From positions 1 through 64,000 of the forward strand of contig DATJTW010000026.1 in the NCBI GenBank assembly GCA_035502995.1: a stretch of 64,000 bases of DNA, in the 5' to 3' direction. Positions 10,061 to 20,338 of this stretch are shown piece after piece. Source of the stretch: CADEED01 sp035502995 (GTDB lineage: Bacteria > Pseudomonadota > Gammaproteobacteria > Steroidobacterales > Steroidobacteraceae). The number at the start of each line of letters is the position of its first letter. The stretch's first letter is position 1. The notes below the pieces were generated by a model, which ran no database searches, was not told the origin of the DNA, and worked only from the letters and a program-made list of their open reading frames with translations. The position numbers were made by a program, and so were the translations under genes.

Positions 10061-11034
10061 CAGGCGCGCTCCACGGGAAAGGCGAGGACCTCGTCGATAG
10101 TGGCGGCGCCCATCGCGAGCATCAAGACGCGATCGAATCCGAGCGCCACACCGGCGCAGTCCGGCAGCCCCGCGTCGAGCGCGGCCAGCAGCCGCGGGTC
10201 GATCGCCGCCGCCGGCAGGCCGCGCGCCGTGCGCTGCCGCAGGTCGGTCGCGAACCGCTCGCGCTGTTCGTCGCCGCTGGTCAGCTCGTGGTAACCGTTC
10301 GCCAGCTCGATGCCGCGGTGGTACAGCTCGAAGCGCAGCGCGACGCGCGGATCGGCGGGATCGAGCCGCGCCAGCGCGGCCTGGGAGGCAGGGTAGCGAT
10401 GCAGGAACGTCAGCGACGTTGCTCCGAGCGCGGGTCCGACCTTCGCGCCGACGACGAGATCGAGCAGTTCGTCGCGGCCCGCGGTATCGGCCAGCTTCGC
10501 GTCGAGACCGAGCTCGCGCGCCGCGGCGCGCAGCGCGCCCGCGTCCTCGTGAAAAGGATCGAGACCGGCATGCACGCGCACGGCCTCCTGGTAAGAAACG
10601 AACTCCACCGGCAGCGCGGCCCCGGCCGCGCCCAACAACTCGCGCACCAGCGCCGCGACTTCGCCCATCAGCGCCTCGAGCGAGAAGCCGAGCCGGTACC
10701 ACTCGAGCATCGTGAATTCCGGGTTGTGCTGCCGGCCGCGTTCCGCGCCGCGATACACGCGGCAGAGCTGGTAGATGTCGCCGGAGCCGGCCGCGAGCAG
10801 CCGCTTCATCGCGTACTCGGGCGACGTGTGCAGCCACAGCGGCGCGGGATGACCCGGCAGGTCGACACGCACGCTGCCGAGGTTCACGTCGGACACCGGC
10901 GCATTCACCAACGCGGGCGTCTCGACCTCGAGCACCTGGCGAACACGGAAGAATTCCCGCGTCGTCGCCAGCGCCGCCGCGCGCCGCCGCAGCGCGGCCG
11001 GCGACGCGGAGGGGCGCCAGTCGGCGCCCGTCAC
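10060..11034 (-). CDS. epmA: EF-P beta-lysylation ligase EpmA
   Basis: A 324-residue paralogue of the lysyl-tRNA synthetase catalytic core without the N-terminal tRNA-binding OB domain. It activates (R)-beta-lysine and attaches it to Lys34 of EF-P. Class II motifs are visible: motif 2 (YRGAERGRQHNPEFTMLEWY) and motif 3 (GVALGFDRVLML). I chose the GTG at 11034 because it overlaps the psd stop (GTGA) and yields the normal length; the longer frame upstream is inside psd. Its proximity to efp (other strand, across the repeat) fits the assignment. Confidence 0.92.
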   Translation of the reverse strand: MTGADWRPSASPAALRRRAAALATTREFFRVRQVLEVETPALVNAPVSDVNLGSVRVDLPGHPAPLWLHTSPEYAMKRLLAAGSGDIYQLCRVYRGAERGRQHNPEFTMLEWYRLGFSLEALMGEVAALVRELLGAAGAALPVEFVSYQEAVRVHAGLDPFHEDAGALRAAARELGLDAKLADTAGRDELLDLVVGAKVGPALGATSLTFLHRYPASQAALARLDPADPRVALRFELYHRGIELANGYHELTSGDEQRERFATDLRQRTARGLPAAAIDPRLLAALDAGLPDCAGVALGFDRVLMLAMGAATIDEVLAFPVERA

Positions 11035-11918
11035 GGGCGCCACGCCTGCTGCGTACCGATGCGCTCGCCCGTCTTCACCACCTGGCCGGCGACGAGGTGT
11101 TTCGTCCACTCGGCCGCGCCGCGCGGGAACAGCAGGATGATGGTGGAACCCATGTTGAAGCGCGCCATCTCGTCGCCCTTCGCGAGCGACACCGGCGCGA
11201 GCACGTCGGTGACCGGCAACGCAGTGACCTCGCGATGCTTGCGCGGCGTGACGTCGCCATGCCACACGGTCGCCATGCTGCCGACGTTCAGCGCACCGAC
11301 CAGCACGATGCCCCAGGGCATGCCGCCCGAATCGAAGCCGCAGAACACGCGCTCGTTGCGCGAGAACAGTCCGGGCACGAGCTGCGCCGTCGTGCGGTTC
11401 ACGCTGAACAGCTTCCCGGGCACGTAGAAGCTCTCGCGCAGCTCGCCGGCCAGCGCCATGTGGATGCGGTGATAGTTGTACGGCGCCAGGTAGATAGTCG
11501 CGAACGAGCCGCCGGCGAAGCTGCGCTCCCAGTTCGGGTTGCCGGCGAGCAGGGCGCGCAGCGTGTATTCGTGGCCCTTGGCCTGCAGGATGCGATCCTC
11601 GGTCAACGGGCCGGCTTCGCTGACCGTGCCGTCGACGGGCGAGACGATGGCGGCCGGATCGGCGTCGACGGGTCGCGTGCCGGCGCGCAGCGCGCGCGTG
11701 AAGAATTCGTTGAAGCTCGGGTAGGCGGTCGGCTCGGTCTCGACCGCGTCCGACATGTCCGGGCGGAAGCCGCGCACGAAGAGTCTGATCAGCGCGTTCT
11801 TGAAGCCGGGCGAACGCGAGCGCGTCGCCGCGAGCACCAGCCGCGAGATGCCGTGCTGGGGCAGCAGATGCTGGAGCGCGACAAAGGCGCGGCCGCCGGC
11901 GCCGGGTGCGTCGCTCAT
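11031..11918 (-). CDS. psd: Phosphatidylserine decarboxylase
   Basis: A 295-residue proenzyme that converts phosphatidylserine to phosphatidylethanolamine at the inner membrane. The self-cleavage site GST is present as MGSTIILLF. Ser258 should become the pyruvoyl group, giving an N-terminal beta chain and a short alpha chain of about 38 residues. Conserved SPVDG and PYNYHRIHMP-like (here APYNYHRIHM) motifs confirm the family. The ATG at 11918 overlaps the upstream sco stop as ATGA, and the stop overlaps the epmA GTG. Confidence 0.95.
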   Translation of the reverse strand: MSDAPGAGGRAFVALQHLLPQHGISRLVLAATRSRSPGFKNALIRLFVRGFRPDMSDAVETEPTAYPSFNEFFTRALRAGTRPVDADPAAIVSPVDGTVSEAGPLTEDRILQAKGHEYTLRALLAGNPNWERSFAGGSFATIYLAPYNYHRIHMALAGELRESFYVPGKLFSVNRTTAQLVPGLFSRNERVFCGFDSGGMPWGIVLVGALNVGSMATVWHGDVTPRKHREVTALPVTDVLAPVSLAKGDEMARFNMGSTIILLFPRGAAEWTKHLVAGQVVKTGERIGTQQAWRP

Positions 11919-12550
11919 GACCGGCCCCGTGACAGCAGCGGCGCCAGCGTGGCCACGTCGGCCTTCAGCGCGGCGGCGCGGAACGGCGGCGTGAAGATCG
12001 CGACGACGCGGCCGGCGGCGTCGACCGCGAAGATCGTCGCGGAGTGGTCCATCGTGTAATTGCCACCGCCGAGATCCACCTTGCTCGAAGCGACGCCGAA
12101 CGTGCGCGAGACCCGCACAATTTCGGGCGCGGGACCGGTGAGGCCGATAAGATCGCCCCCGAATGATTTCAGGTACGCCTCCATCGCCGCCGGCGTGTCG
12201 CGCTCGGGATCCACGCTGATGAGCGCCACTTTCAATCCCGCCAGCCGGTCGTCGACGATCACCTGCTTCTGCACGTCGGCGAGGATCGCGAGCGTGGTGG
12301 GGCACACGTCGGGGCAGTGCGTGAAGCCGAAGAACACCAGCGTCGGGTGGCCGCGCAGCGCGTTCAACGACGCCGGCGCGCCGGTCGCATCGACCAGCGC
12401 GAAATCCGCGAGCACCTTCGGCGTCGGCAGCGCCGTGCCCGATTGCAGCGCGGGCGCGCTCTCGCGATCCGCGAGACGACCCACGACGACGCCCGCGATC
12501 GCCGCCGCGACGGCGACCACGGCCACTACCCACCAGTAACGTTTGGACAT
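11915..12550 (-). CDS. SCO1/SenC-family copper chaperone
   Basis: A 211-residue protein with a single N-terminal membrane anchor (about 5-24) and a periplasmic thioredoxin-like domain. The copper site is complete: Cys79 and Cys83 in THCPDVCPTT and His169 in TMDHSATIF. SCO proteins deliver copper to the CuA centre of cytochrome c oxidase or act as thiol reductases; no oxidase gene is nearby. It is the first gene of sco-psd-epmA-msrC. Its start lies opposite the first codons of prmB, so its promoter must be inside prmB coding sequence unless prmB begins later. Confidence 0.9.
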   Translation of the reverse strand: MSKRYWWVVAVVAVAAAIAGVVVGRLADRESAPALQSGTALPTPKVLADFALVDATGAPASLNALRGHPTLVFFGFTHCPDVCPTTLAILADVQKQVIVDDRLAGLKVALISVDPERDTPAAMEAYLKSFGGDLIGLTGPAPEIVRVSRTFGVASSKVDLGGGNYTMDHSATIFAVDAAGRVVAIFTPPFRAAALKADVATLAPLLSRGRS

Positions 12551-13463
12551 GGCGCGATTATTCCACACCGGGCAGCGGCGCCCATCAGCGAAGACCGCGG
12601 GCGAGATGATCCTGGCGGTCGAGCGCCGCCTGAAACGCGCGCGCGTGTTCTTCGGCCACGGCACCGACAATGCGCGCGACGAAGCCGCCGCGCTGGTCTT
12701 CCACGCGATGGGGCTCGCGCACGACGACCCGCGCGCCCCGGCGAAACGCGCGACGGCCGCGCAGCTGGCGAAGATCGCGGCGCTGGCCGACGCGCGTATC
12801 GACACCCGCAAGCCGCTGGCCTATCTCACGCACGAAGCCTGGTTTGCCGGCCTGCCGTTCTACGTCGACGAGCGCGTGCTGATCCCGCGCTCGCCGATCG
12901 CGGAGCTGATCGAGCGCCGGTTCGCGCCGTGGATAGACGCGCGTCGCGTGCGCGACATCGTCGACATCGGCACCGGCTCGGGCTGCATCGCGCTGGCCTG
13001 CGCGAAGGCGTTTCCGCGCGCGCGCGTCGACGCCGTCGACATCGATCCGGCTGCGCTCGAGGTGGCGGCGATCAACCGGCGGAAGTTGCGCCTGACGCGG
13101 CGCGTGCGGCTCGTGGAATCCGACCATTTCGCGGCGCTTTCACGGCGGTCGTACGATATCATCGCGAGCAATCCGCCCTATGTCGGCGCGCGCGAGATGC
13201 GCGGACTGCCGCGCGAGTACCGGCACGAGCCGAAACACGCGCTCGAGTCCGGCCGCGATGGACTCGATTCCGTCGCCACCATCCTGCGCGCCGCCGCCCG
13301 TCACCTGAAGCCGCTCGGTCTGCTGGTGTGCGAGGTCGGCAACACCGAGCGGTTGCTGGCGCGCGCGTATCCGAAACTGCCGTTCACCTGGCTCGACTTC
13401 GAGCGCGGCGGTGGCGGTGTGTTCGTGCTGACGCGCGAACAATTGCTGAAGTCGCAGGTTTGA
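12543..13463 (+). CDS. prmB: Ribosomal protein uL3 glutamine N5-methyltransferase
   Basis: A 306-residue class I methyltransferase that methylates a glutamine of ribosomal protein L3. The N-terminus has the PrmB-type FGHGTDN motif, then LIPRSPIAELIE, the SAM-binding DIGTGSGCIA and the catalytic NPPY, which grips the glutamine side chain. It is followed by aroC after 7 bases, the usual gammaproteobacterial pair. The start is uncertain. ATG at 12543 or 12549 gives a full-length N-terminus but overlaps the divergent sco start; ATG at 12606 would clear that overlap yet remove part of the N-terminal helix that E. coli PrmB has. Confidence 0.93.
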   Translation: MDMARLFHTGQRRPSAKTAGEMILAVERRLKRARVFFGHGTDNARDEAAALVFHAMGLAHDDPRAPAKRATAAQLAKIAALADARIDTRKPLAYLTHEAWFAGLPFYVDERVLIPRSPIAELIERRFAPWIDARRVRDIVDIGTGSGCIALACAKAFPRARVDAVDIDPAALEVAAINRRKLRLTRRVRLVESDHFAALSRRSYDIIASNPPYVGAREMRGLPREYRHEPKHALESGRDGLDSVATILRAAARHLKPLGLLVCEVGNTERLLARAYPKLPFTWLDFERGGGGVFVLTREQLLKSQV

Positions 13464-13470
13464 TCCCCAC

Positions 13471-14574
13471 ATGTCCGGAAACTCCATCGGCCGCCTGTTC
13501 ACCGTCACCACCTTCGGCGAGAGCCACGGTCCCGCGCTCGGTTGCATCGTCGACGGTTGCCCGCCGGGACTCGCACTCAGCGAGACCGACCTGCAGGGCG
13601 ACGTGGATCGCCGCCGCACGGGCACGTCGCAGTTCGTGAGCCAGCGTCGCGAAGGCGACGTCGTGAAGATCCTGTCGGGTGTGTTCGAGGGGAAGACCAC
13701 CGGCACCGCGATCGGCATCCTCATCGAGAACACCGACGCGCGCTCGCGCGATTACGAGAAGATCAAGGACCGCTTCCGGCCTGGACACGCGGACTACACC
13801 TATCAACAGAAATACGGCTTCCGCGACTACCGCGGCGGCGGTCGCTCGTCGGCGCGCGAGACGGTGATGCGCGTCGCGGCCGGCGCGATCGCCCGCAAAT
13901 ATCTAGCCGCGACGTTCGGCGTGCGGATCAGCGGCTATCTCAGCCAGATCGGCGACAAGGTCATCGAGCCGGTGCAGCCGGAGGCGGCTTACGAGAATCC
14001 TTTCTTCTGCCCCGATCCGTCGCGCGTGCAGGAGCTCGAGGACCTGATGTGGAAGATCCGCGGCGAGGGCGATTCGCTCGGCGCGAAGGTCACCGTGCTG
14101 GCGCACGGCGTGCCGCCGGGCTGGGGTGAGCCCGTGTTCGACCGGCTCGATGCCGATCTCGCGCACGCGATGATGGGCGTGAACGCGGTGAAGGCCGTCG
14201 AGATCGGCGCGGGAGTGCGCGCGGCCGCGCAGCGCGGCAGCGAGCATCGCGACGAGCTGACGCCGGCCGGATTCGTCGGCAACAACGCGGGCGGCATCCT
14301 CGGCGGCATCTCGACCGGGCAGGACGTGGTCGTGCACGTCACGTTGAAGCCGACGTCGAGCATCCAGGTGCCCGGCAAGACCATCGACGTCGACGGCAAG
14401 CCGGTCGACGTCGTGACCACGGGTCGCCACGATCCCTGTGTCGGCCTGCGCGCCACGCCGATCTGCGAGGCGATGCTGGCCATCGTGCTGATGGACCACT
14501 GCCTGCGACATCGCGGGCAGAACGCCGACGTGAAATCGACCACCCCGGTGATCCCGGGTGCCGCCCCGAGGTAG
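13471..14574 (+). CDS. aroC: Chorismate synthase
   Basis: A 367-residue enzyme for the last shikimate step, converting EPSP to chorismate with reduced FMN. Family signatures are intact: GESHGPALG near the N-terminus, RPGHADYTY, GGGRSSARETVMRVAAGA and GVRATP-like GLRATPICE. Length is normal. The ATG at 13471 lies 8 bases after prmB. The TAG stop is embedded in a GGTAGTTAG word, one of several such words in the window (see findings), and asd begins 6 bases later. Confidence 0.97.
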   Translation: MSGNSIGRLFTVTTFGESHGPALGCIVDGCPPGLALSETDLQGDVDRRRTGTSQFVSQRREGDVVKILSGVFEGKTTGTAIGILIENTDARSRDYEKIKDRFRPGHADYTYQQKYGFRDYRGGGRSSARETVMRVAAGAIARKYLAATFGVRISGYLSQIGDKVIEPVQPEAAYENPFFCPDPSRVQELEDLMWKIRGEGDSLGAKVTVLAHGVPPGWGEPVFDRLDADLAHAMMGVNAVKAVEIGAGVRAAAQRGSEHRDELTPAGFVGNNAGGILGGISTGQDVVVHVTLKPTSSIQVPGKTIDVDGKPVDVVTTGRHDPCVGLRATPICEAMLAIVLMDHCLRHRGQNADVKSTTPVIPGAAPR

Positions 14575-14580
14575 TTAGTC

Positions 14581-15627
<1,047 letters not shown>

Positions 15628-15728
15628 GTTATATTGCGGGCGGTTTCATGCCTACGCCGGAAGTTTCGGCGCTAAGCATTTGTTTAGATAACGAAATCTC
15701 ATAGCCGACGGTGGATGTGGAGACGCGA

Positions 15729-18590
15729 ATGAAGCGTATGGGTCTCGCCCGGGGTTTGCTGGCGCTTTTGCTGTTACCCGGACTCGCCTTTGGCCTGGGT
15801 TTGGGTGACGTTCGGCTCAACTCGCCGCTCAATGCGCCCCTCGACGCCGAGATCGAGCTGGTCAACGCCACGCCGGAAGATCTCGCGACCCTCGACGCCA
15901 AGCTCGCTTCCAAGGACACCTTCGCGCGTTACGGCCTCGACTGGCCGCCGTTTATGGCCAGCGTGCGCGTCACGCGCGATCGCACGCCGAGTGGTGGATA
16001 CGTCCTGCGCATCAAGTCGCAGGAGACGGTGACCGAACCTTTCCTGACGCTGCTCATCGAAGCCACGTGGGCGCGCGGTCGACTCGTGCGTGAATACACC
16101 GTGCTGCTCGATCCGCCGGTGTTCGCGCCGAACAGTGCCGCCGCGCAGCCGGTCGCGCCGGCCGCCACCGCGCCGTCGCAGAGTGGCGGACAGATCTCCC
16201 GCCCCGTCCCGCAGGAACAGCCGGGTGCCATGGCGCCGGCCGCCGGCGGTGGCGACAGCTACGAAGTGCGTAGCGGCGACAGCCTCTCCGCCATCGCGCG
16301 CCGCCTGTCGGCGGGCAGCGGTGCCAACACCGAACAACTGATGCTCGGCCTGTACCGCAACAACAGCGGCGCGTTCGAAGGCGACATGAATCGCCTGCGT
16401 GCGGGTTCGGTGCTGCGCGTGCCGGCCGGTGGCGAGCTCGCGGCGATCTCGCCGTCCGAAGCGTCCACCGAAGTGCGTCGCCTCGCGGGCTCGTGGGCCG
16501 GCGCATCCTCGTCGGGTTCGGGCCGTCTGCGTCTCGTGCCGCCGAGCGACTCCGCGTCGACGCCGGGCACCGGCAACTCCGCCGAAGTCGAAGCGCTGCG
16601 CAATCGCGTCAACGATCTCGAAGGCCAGCTGACCGAATCGAAACGCATGCTCGAGCTGCGCAACACCGAGCTCGCCGATCTCCAGGCGAAGCTCGCGGCC
16701 TCGCAGCAGGCGCAGCCTGCGCCGCAGCCCGTTCAGCCCGCGCCGGCGCAGACGCCGGCGGTCGAAGCCCCGGCTCCGGCGCAGCCCGAAGCCACTCAGC
16801 CCGAAGCGACCGCGCCTGCCCCGGCGCCGGCGCAGGAACCCGCGCCGACCACCGAGCCCGCGCCGACGCCGGCCGAGGCCGCGCCCGCCGAGTCCGGTGA
16901 AGAAGGTTCGATCCTCGACACGATCCTGGCGTACTGGTACGTGCCGGTCGCGATCATCGTCCTGCTGCTCGGCGCGCTGGCGCTTAAGGCGCGCGGCAAG
17001 AAAAAGGTCGCCGAATTCGACGACAACCTGGGCCGTCTCGCGGAGCAGGGCGACGAAGACCGCCTCGCCTCGCCGCCGTCCATCTCCGACACCGGCCGCA
17101 TGCAGGCGCCGTCGCTCGGTGGTGGTGACATCCCCGACGACATCCTCGTCGAGGAATCCGGCACGCATCGCGCGTTGCAGGAAACGCAGGACATCCCGCT
17201 CACGGCGCCGACGGTCCGCACCGACGAGACCATCAGCAGCGAGACCGCGGTCAACCTCGACCAGGGCGATCCGCTGGCCGAAGCCGATTTCCACATGGCC
17301 TATGGTCTCTACGACCAGGCGGCCGATCTCGTGCGCATCGCGATCCAGCGCGAGCCCGATCGTCGCGATCTCAAGCTCAAGCTCCTCGAAGTCTTCTTCG
17401 TGTGGGGCAACAAGGAGCAGTTCCTGTCGATGGCGCGCGAGCTGTCGGACACGCGCAGCGGTGCCGAAGCGGGCGAGTGGGAAAAGATCGTCATCATGGG
17501 CAAGCAGATTGCCCCCGAAGACCCGATGTTCGCCGACGGCGCGCCCGCGGGCGGCGGCGCGGTGGGCGTCGACCTCAACCTCGATGGCGGCAGCTCCGGC
17601 AGCGTCGACTTCGATCCTTTCGACGTCAGCGCCCGCATGGACGTCACCGGCGGCGGCAACCCGGATCCGATCGACCTCGATCTCGGCGCCGGACTGCGCG
17701 ATCCGGATGCGACCGGTGAAGAGCCCGCGCTGGGCAGCGACAAGAGCGGCGCGACCACGCGCGAGATGACGGTCAAGATGACGCCGGCGGGCTCCGAAGC
17801 GCCGACGGTCGAACAGCCGGCCCTGCGCCCGCTGGACGAGCCGACTATCCGCGAGAAGGTCGAAGGCGCGATGCGCCGCAAGCTCTCGTCGGAACAGACC
17901 GCCGAGCTCGCGCTCGACGATCTCGGCCTCGAGCTGGGCTCGCTCGAACAGACCGACTCGCAGATCGGGCTCAAGCCGATCGGCGGTCCGCCGCGCGGCG
18001 CGGACTCCAATGCCCCGACGATGGTCGCGGGTCTCGACGAGAATTCACAGCGGCTGCTGGCCGCGGCCGCCGCGCGCAGTGGCGCGTCGCCGGACGATTC
18101 GCAGCTCACCGAGCACGGCGCGAGCGGCACGTGGTTCCTGACCGAGCGCGAGCTCGGCGGCGACGTCGACCTCACGAAGGGCCGTTCGATCGATCCGAAT
18201 TCGACCGCGTCGATGTCGAAGTTCGAGTTGCCCGAGGACGGTTACGACATCTCGTCGACGTCGCGCCTCGCGGCGATCGATCGCAACAACCTCGACTTCC
18301 CGGTCGAACCGACGCAGCAGCAGCCGGCGATGGGCGGCAAGGTCGATCTCGATCTCGGCGGCGCCAGCGGCAATTACGATCTGCCGGGCAGCGCCACCGA
18401 AGAGCTGGCCGTGCCGGATCTCGAGCCGGTGACGCTCTCCGAAGTCGGCACCAAGCTCGACCTGGCCCGCGCCTACGTCGACATGGGCGACCCCGACGGC
18501 GCGCGCAACATCCTCAACGAAGTGCTGACGGAAGGTTCCGCCTCGCAGAAGCAGGAAGCGCAGCGCTTGTTAGAGTCGCTGCCCGGCTAG
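15729..18590 (+). CDS. fimV: FimV/HubP-family polar pilus and peptidoglycan-binding protein
   Basis: A 953-residue inner-membrane protein of the FimV family, which marks the cell pole and is needed for type IV pilus secretin assembly and twitching. A signal peptide (about 1-23) is followed by the conserved FimV N-terminal domain, a periplasmic LysM domain (near YEVRSGDSLSAIARRL) and a coiled-coil and Ala/Pro-rich stretch. One membrane helix (YWYVPVAIIVLLLGALAL) follows. The long acidic cytoplasmic region ends in the FimV C-terminal TPR cap (ARAYVDMGDPDGARNILNEV). I chose the ATG at 15729 because GGAG lies seven bases upstream and the signal peptide starts there; a GTG at 15711 is in frame but has no ribosome site. 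Confidence 0.93.
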   Translation: MKRMGLARGLLALLLLPGLAFGLGLGDVRLNSPLNAPLDAEIELVNATPEDLATLDAKLASKDTFARYGLDWPPFMASVRVTRDRTPSGGYVLRIKSQETVTEPFLTLLIEATWARGRLVREYTVLLDPPVFAPNSAAAQPVAPAATAPSQSGGQISRPVPQEQPGAMAPAAGGGDSYEVRSGDSLSAIARRLSAGSGANTEQLMLGLYRNNSGAFEGDMNRLRAGSVLRVPAGGELAAISPSEASTEVRRLAGSWAGASSSGSGRLRLVPPSDSASTPGTGNSAEVEALRNRVNDLEGQLTESKRMLELRNTELADLQAKLAASQQAQPAPQPVQPAPAQTPAVEAPAPAQPEATQPEATAPAPAPAQEPAPTTEPAPTPAEAAPAESGEEGSILDTILAYWYVPVAIIVLLLGALALKARGKKKVAEFDDNLGRLAEQGDEDRLASPPSISDTGRMQAPSLGGGDIPDDILVEESGTHRALQETQDIPLTAPTVRTDETISSETAVNLDQGDPLAEADFHMAYGLYDQAADLVRIAIQREPDRRDLKLKLLEVFFVWGNKEQFLSMARELSDTRSGAEAGEWEKIVIMGKQIAPEDPMFADGAPAGGGAVGVDLNLDGGSSGSVDFDPFDVSARMDVTGGGNPDPIDLDLGAGLRDPDATGEEPALGSDKSGATTREMTVKMTPAGSEAPTVEQPALRPLDEPTIREKVEGAMRRKLSSEQTAELALDDLGLELGSLEQTDSQIGLKPIGGPPRGADSNAPTMVAGLDENSQRLLAAAAARSGASPDDSQLTEHGASGTWFLTERELGGDVDLTKGRSIDPNSTASMSKFELPEDGYDISSTSRLAAIDRNNLDFPVEPTQQQPAMGGKVDLDLGGASGNYDLPGSATEELAVPDLEPVTLSEVGTKLDLARAYVDMGDPDGARNILNEVLTEGSASQKQEAQRLLESLPG

Positions 18591-18611
18591 ACGAAGCGGC
18601 GTCGGTATCAG

Positions 18612-19436
18612 ATGCCCCGTTTCGCGGCCGGCATCGAATACGACGGCCGCGCGTATTCGGGCTGGCAACACCAGCCCGGTCTCCAGACCGTCCAGGGCAC
18701 CCTGCAGGCCGCGCTGTCGCGCGTGGCCGATTCCCCCGTCGAATGCACCTGCGCCGGCCGCACCGACGCGGGCGTGCACGCTCTCGCGCAGGTCGTGCAC
18801 TTCGACAGCGACGCGGCGCGCGGCGAACGCGGCTTCCGGCTCGGCGCCAACACCTATCTACCCGGCGACGTCGCCGTGGTCTGGTTGCGCGAGGTGCCCG
18901 GGCATTTCCATGCGCGTTACTCCGCGGGCGCACGCAGCTACCGCTACGTCATCCTGAATCGCGATTCGCGGCCCGGTCTCGCGGCCGGTCGCGCCACCTG
19001 GGAGCGCCGGCCGCTCGACGCGCAGCGCATGCATGACGCCGCGCGTTGCCTGATCGGCGAGCACGACTTCTCGGCGTTCCGCGCCATCGAGTGCCAGGCG
19101 AAGTCGCCGGTGCGACACGTGGAGGCGCTGAGCGTCGAGCGCGCGGAAGAGTGGGTCACGCTGTCGATCACCGCGAACGCCTTCCTCCATCACATGGTCC
19201 GCAACATCGCCGGTTTGCTGATATCCGTGGGCGAGGGGACCTCGCCACCCGAGCGCGTGGCGCGGGTGCTCGCCGGCCGGGACCGCAAGCAAAGCGCCGC
19301 CACCGCGCCGCCCGACGGCCTGTACCTGGAATCGGTGCGCTACCCGGTTGAGTTCGGGCTGCCATCCCCCACCGTGGGGTCCGGCCTGTCTTCCCCGGGG
19401 ACGCAATCCGCTATGATCGGCCGCTCGCGAGAATAG
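18612..19436 (+). CDS. truA: tRNA pseudouridine(38-40) synthase
   Basis: A 274-residue enzyme that makes pseudouridine in the anticodon stem-loop of many tRNAs. The catalytic aspartate is Asp52 in AGRTDAGVHA, and the FLHHMVRNI motif is present. It follows fimV by 21 bases, as in Pseudomonas. Unlike there, trpF is absent between truA and accD: only 14 bases separate them. Confidence 0.96.
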   Translation: MPRFAAGIEYDGRAYSGWQHQPGLQTVQGTLQAALSRVADSPVECTCAGRTDAGVHALAQVVHFDSDAARGERGFRLGANTYLPGDVAVVWLREVPGHFHARYSAGARSYRYVILNRDSRPGLAAGRATWERRPLDAQRMHDAARCLIGEHDFSAFRAIECQAKSPVRHVEALSVERAEEWVTLSITANAFLHHMVRNIAGLLISVGEGTSPPERVARVLAGRDRKQSAATAPPDGLYLESVRYPVEFGLPSPTVGSGLSSPGTQSAMIGRSRE

Positions 19437-19450
19437 GGGTTCCGCCAGCA

Positions 19451-20329
19451 ATGTCCTGGTTCGAAAAAATCATGCCTTCGCGGATCAAGACCGAGCGCCG
19501 CACGCGCTCGGTCCCGGAAGGTCTGTGGATCAAGTGCTCGGCCTGCGATGCCGTGCTGTACCGCGCCGAGCTCGAGCGCAATCTCAACGTCTGCCCGAAG
19601 TGCAGCCACCACATGCGCATCGGCGGCCGCGAACGGCTCGCGCGTTTCCTCGACGAGTCCAACCAGCAGGAGATCGGCGCGGACATCTCGCCCGAGGATC
19701 CGCTGAAGTTCCGCGACAGCAAGCGTTACCGCGATCGCCTCGCCGCCGCACAGAAGGCCACCGGTGAACGCGACGCGCTGATCGCGATCTCCGGCACGCT
19801 CGACGGCCTGCCGGTCGTCGCCTGCGCGTTCGAATTCAAGTTCCTCGGCGGCTCGATGGGCTCCGTGGTCGGCGAGCGCTTCAAGCGCGCGGTCGACACG
19901 TGCATCGAGAAACGCGCGCCGCTCATCTGCTTCTCGTCGAGCGGTGGCGCGCGCATGCAGGAGGCCCTGTTCTCGCTGTTGCAGATGGCGAAGACCAGCG
20001 CCGCGCTGGCGCGGCTCGCGCAGGCGCATCTGCCGTTCATCTCCGTGCTGACCGATCCGACCACCGGCGGCGTGTCCGCCAGCCTCGCGATGCTGGGCGA
20101 TCTGAACGTCGCCGAGCCGCGCGCGCTGATCGGCTTCGCCGGTCCGCGCGTCATCCAGCAGACCGTGCGGGAGACGTTGCCGGAAGGTTTCCAGCGCAGC
20201 GAATTCCTGCTCGACCACGGCGCGCTCGATCTGATCGTCGATCGTCGCGACATGCGCGAGAAACTCGGCGCGCTGCTCCGCCTGCTGCTGCGCGAGCAAC
20301 CCGTGGCCAGCGCCGCGTCCGCCAACTAG
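19451..20329 (+). CDS. accD: Acetyl-CoA carboxylase carboxyltransferase beta subunit
   Basis: A 292-residue beta subunit that, with AccA, transfers CO2 from biotin to acetyl-CoA at the first step of fatty acid synthesis. The four zinc ligands Cys29, Cys32, Cys48 and Cys51 form the N-terminal finger typical of AccD. The crotonase-fold motifs (SSGGARMQE, LTDPTTGGV, GFAGPRVIQQT) follow. A TATGAT -10-like box at 19412-19417, inside the end of truA, may give it a promoter of its own. Confidence 0.97.
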   Translation: MSWFEKIMPSRIKTERRTRSVPEGLWIKCSACDAVLYRAELERNLNVCPKCSHHMRIGGRERLARFLDESNQQEIGADISPEDPLKFRDSKRYRDRLAAAQKATGERDALIAISGTLDGLPVVACAFEFKFLGGSMGSVVGERFKRAVDTCIEKRAPLICFSSSGGARMQEALFSLLQMAKTSAALARLAQAHLPFISVLTDPTTGGVSASLAMLGDLNVAEPRALIGFAGPRVIQQTVRETLPEGFQRSEFLLDHGALDLIVDRRDMREKLGALLRLLLREQPVASAASAN

Positions 20330-20338
20330 CCGGCCCGC

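Noticed and set aside
14575..14580. Lysine riboswitch before asd
   Set aside because: Only six bases separate aroC and asd, leaving no room for a leader RNA.
16700..16900. Tandem repeat element in fimV
   Set aside because: This is the low-complexity Ala/Pro/Glu-rich linker common to FimV proteins, coded by varied GC-rich triplets, not a DNA repeat.
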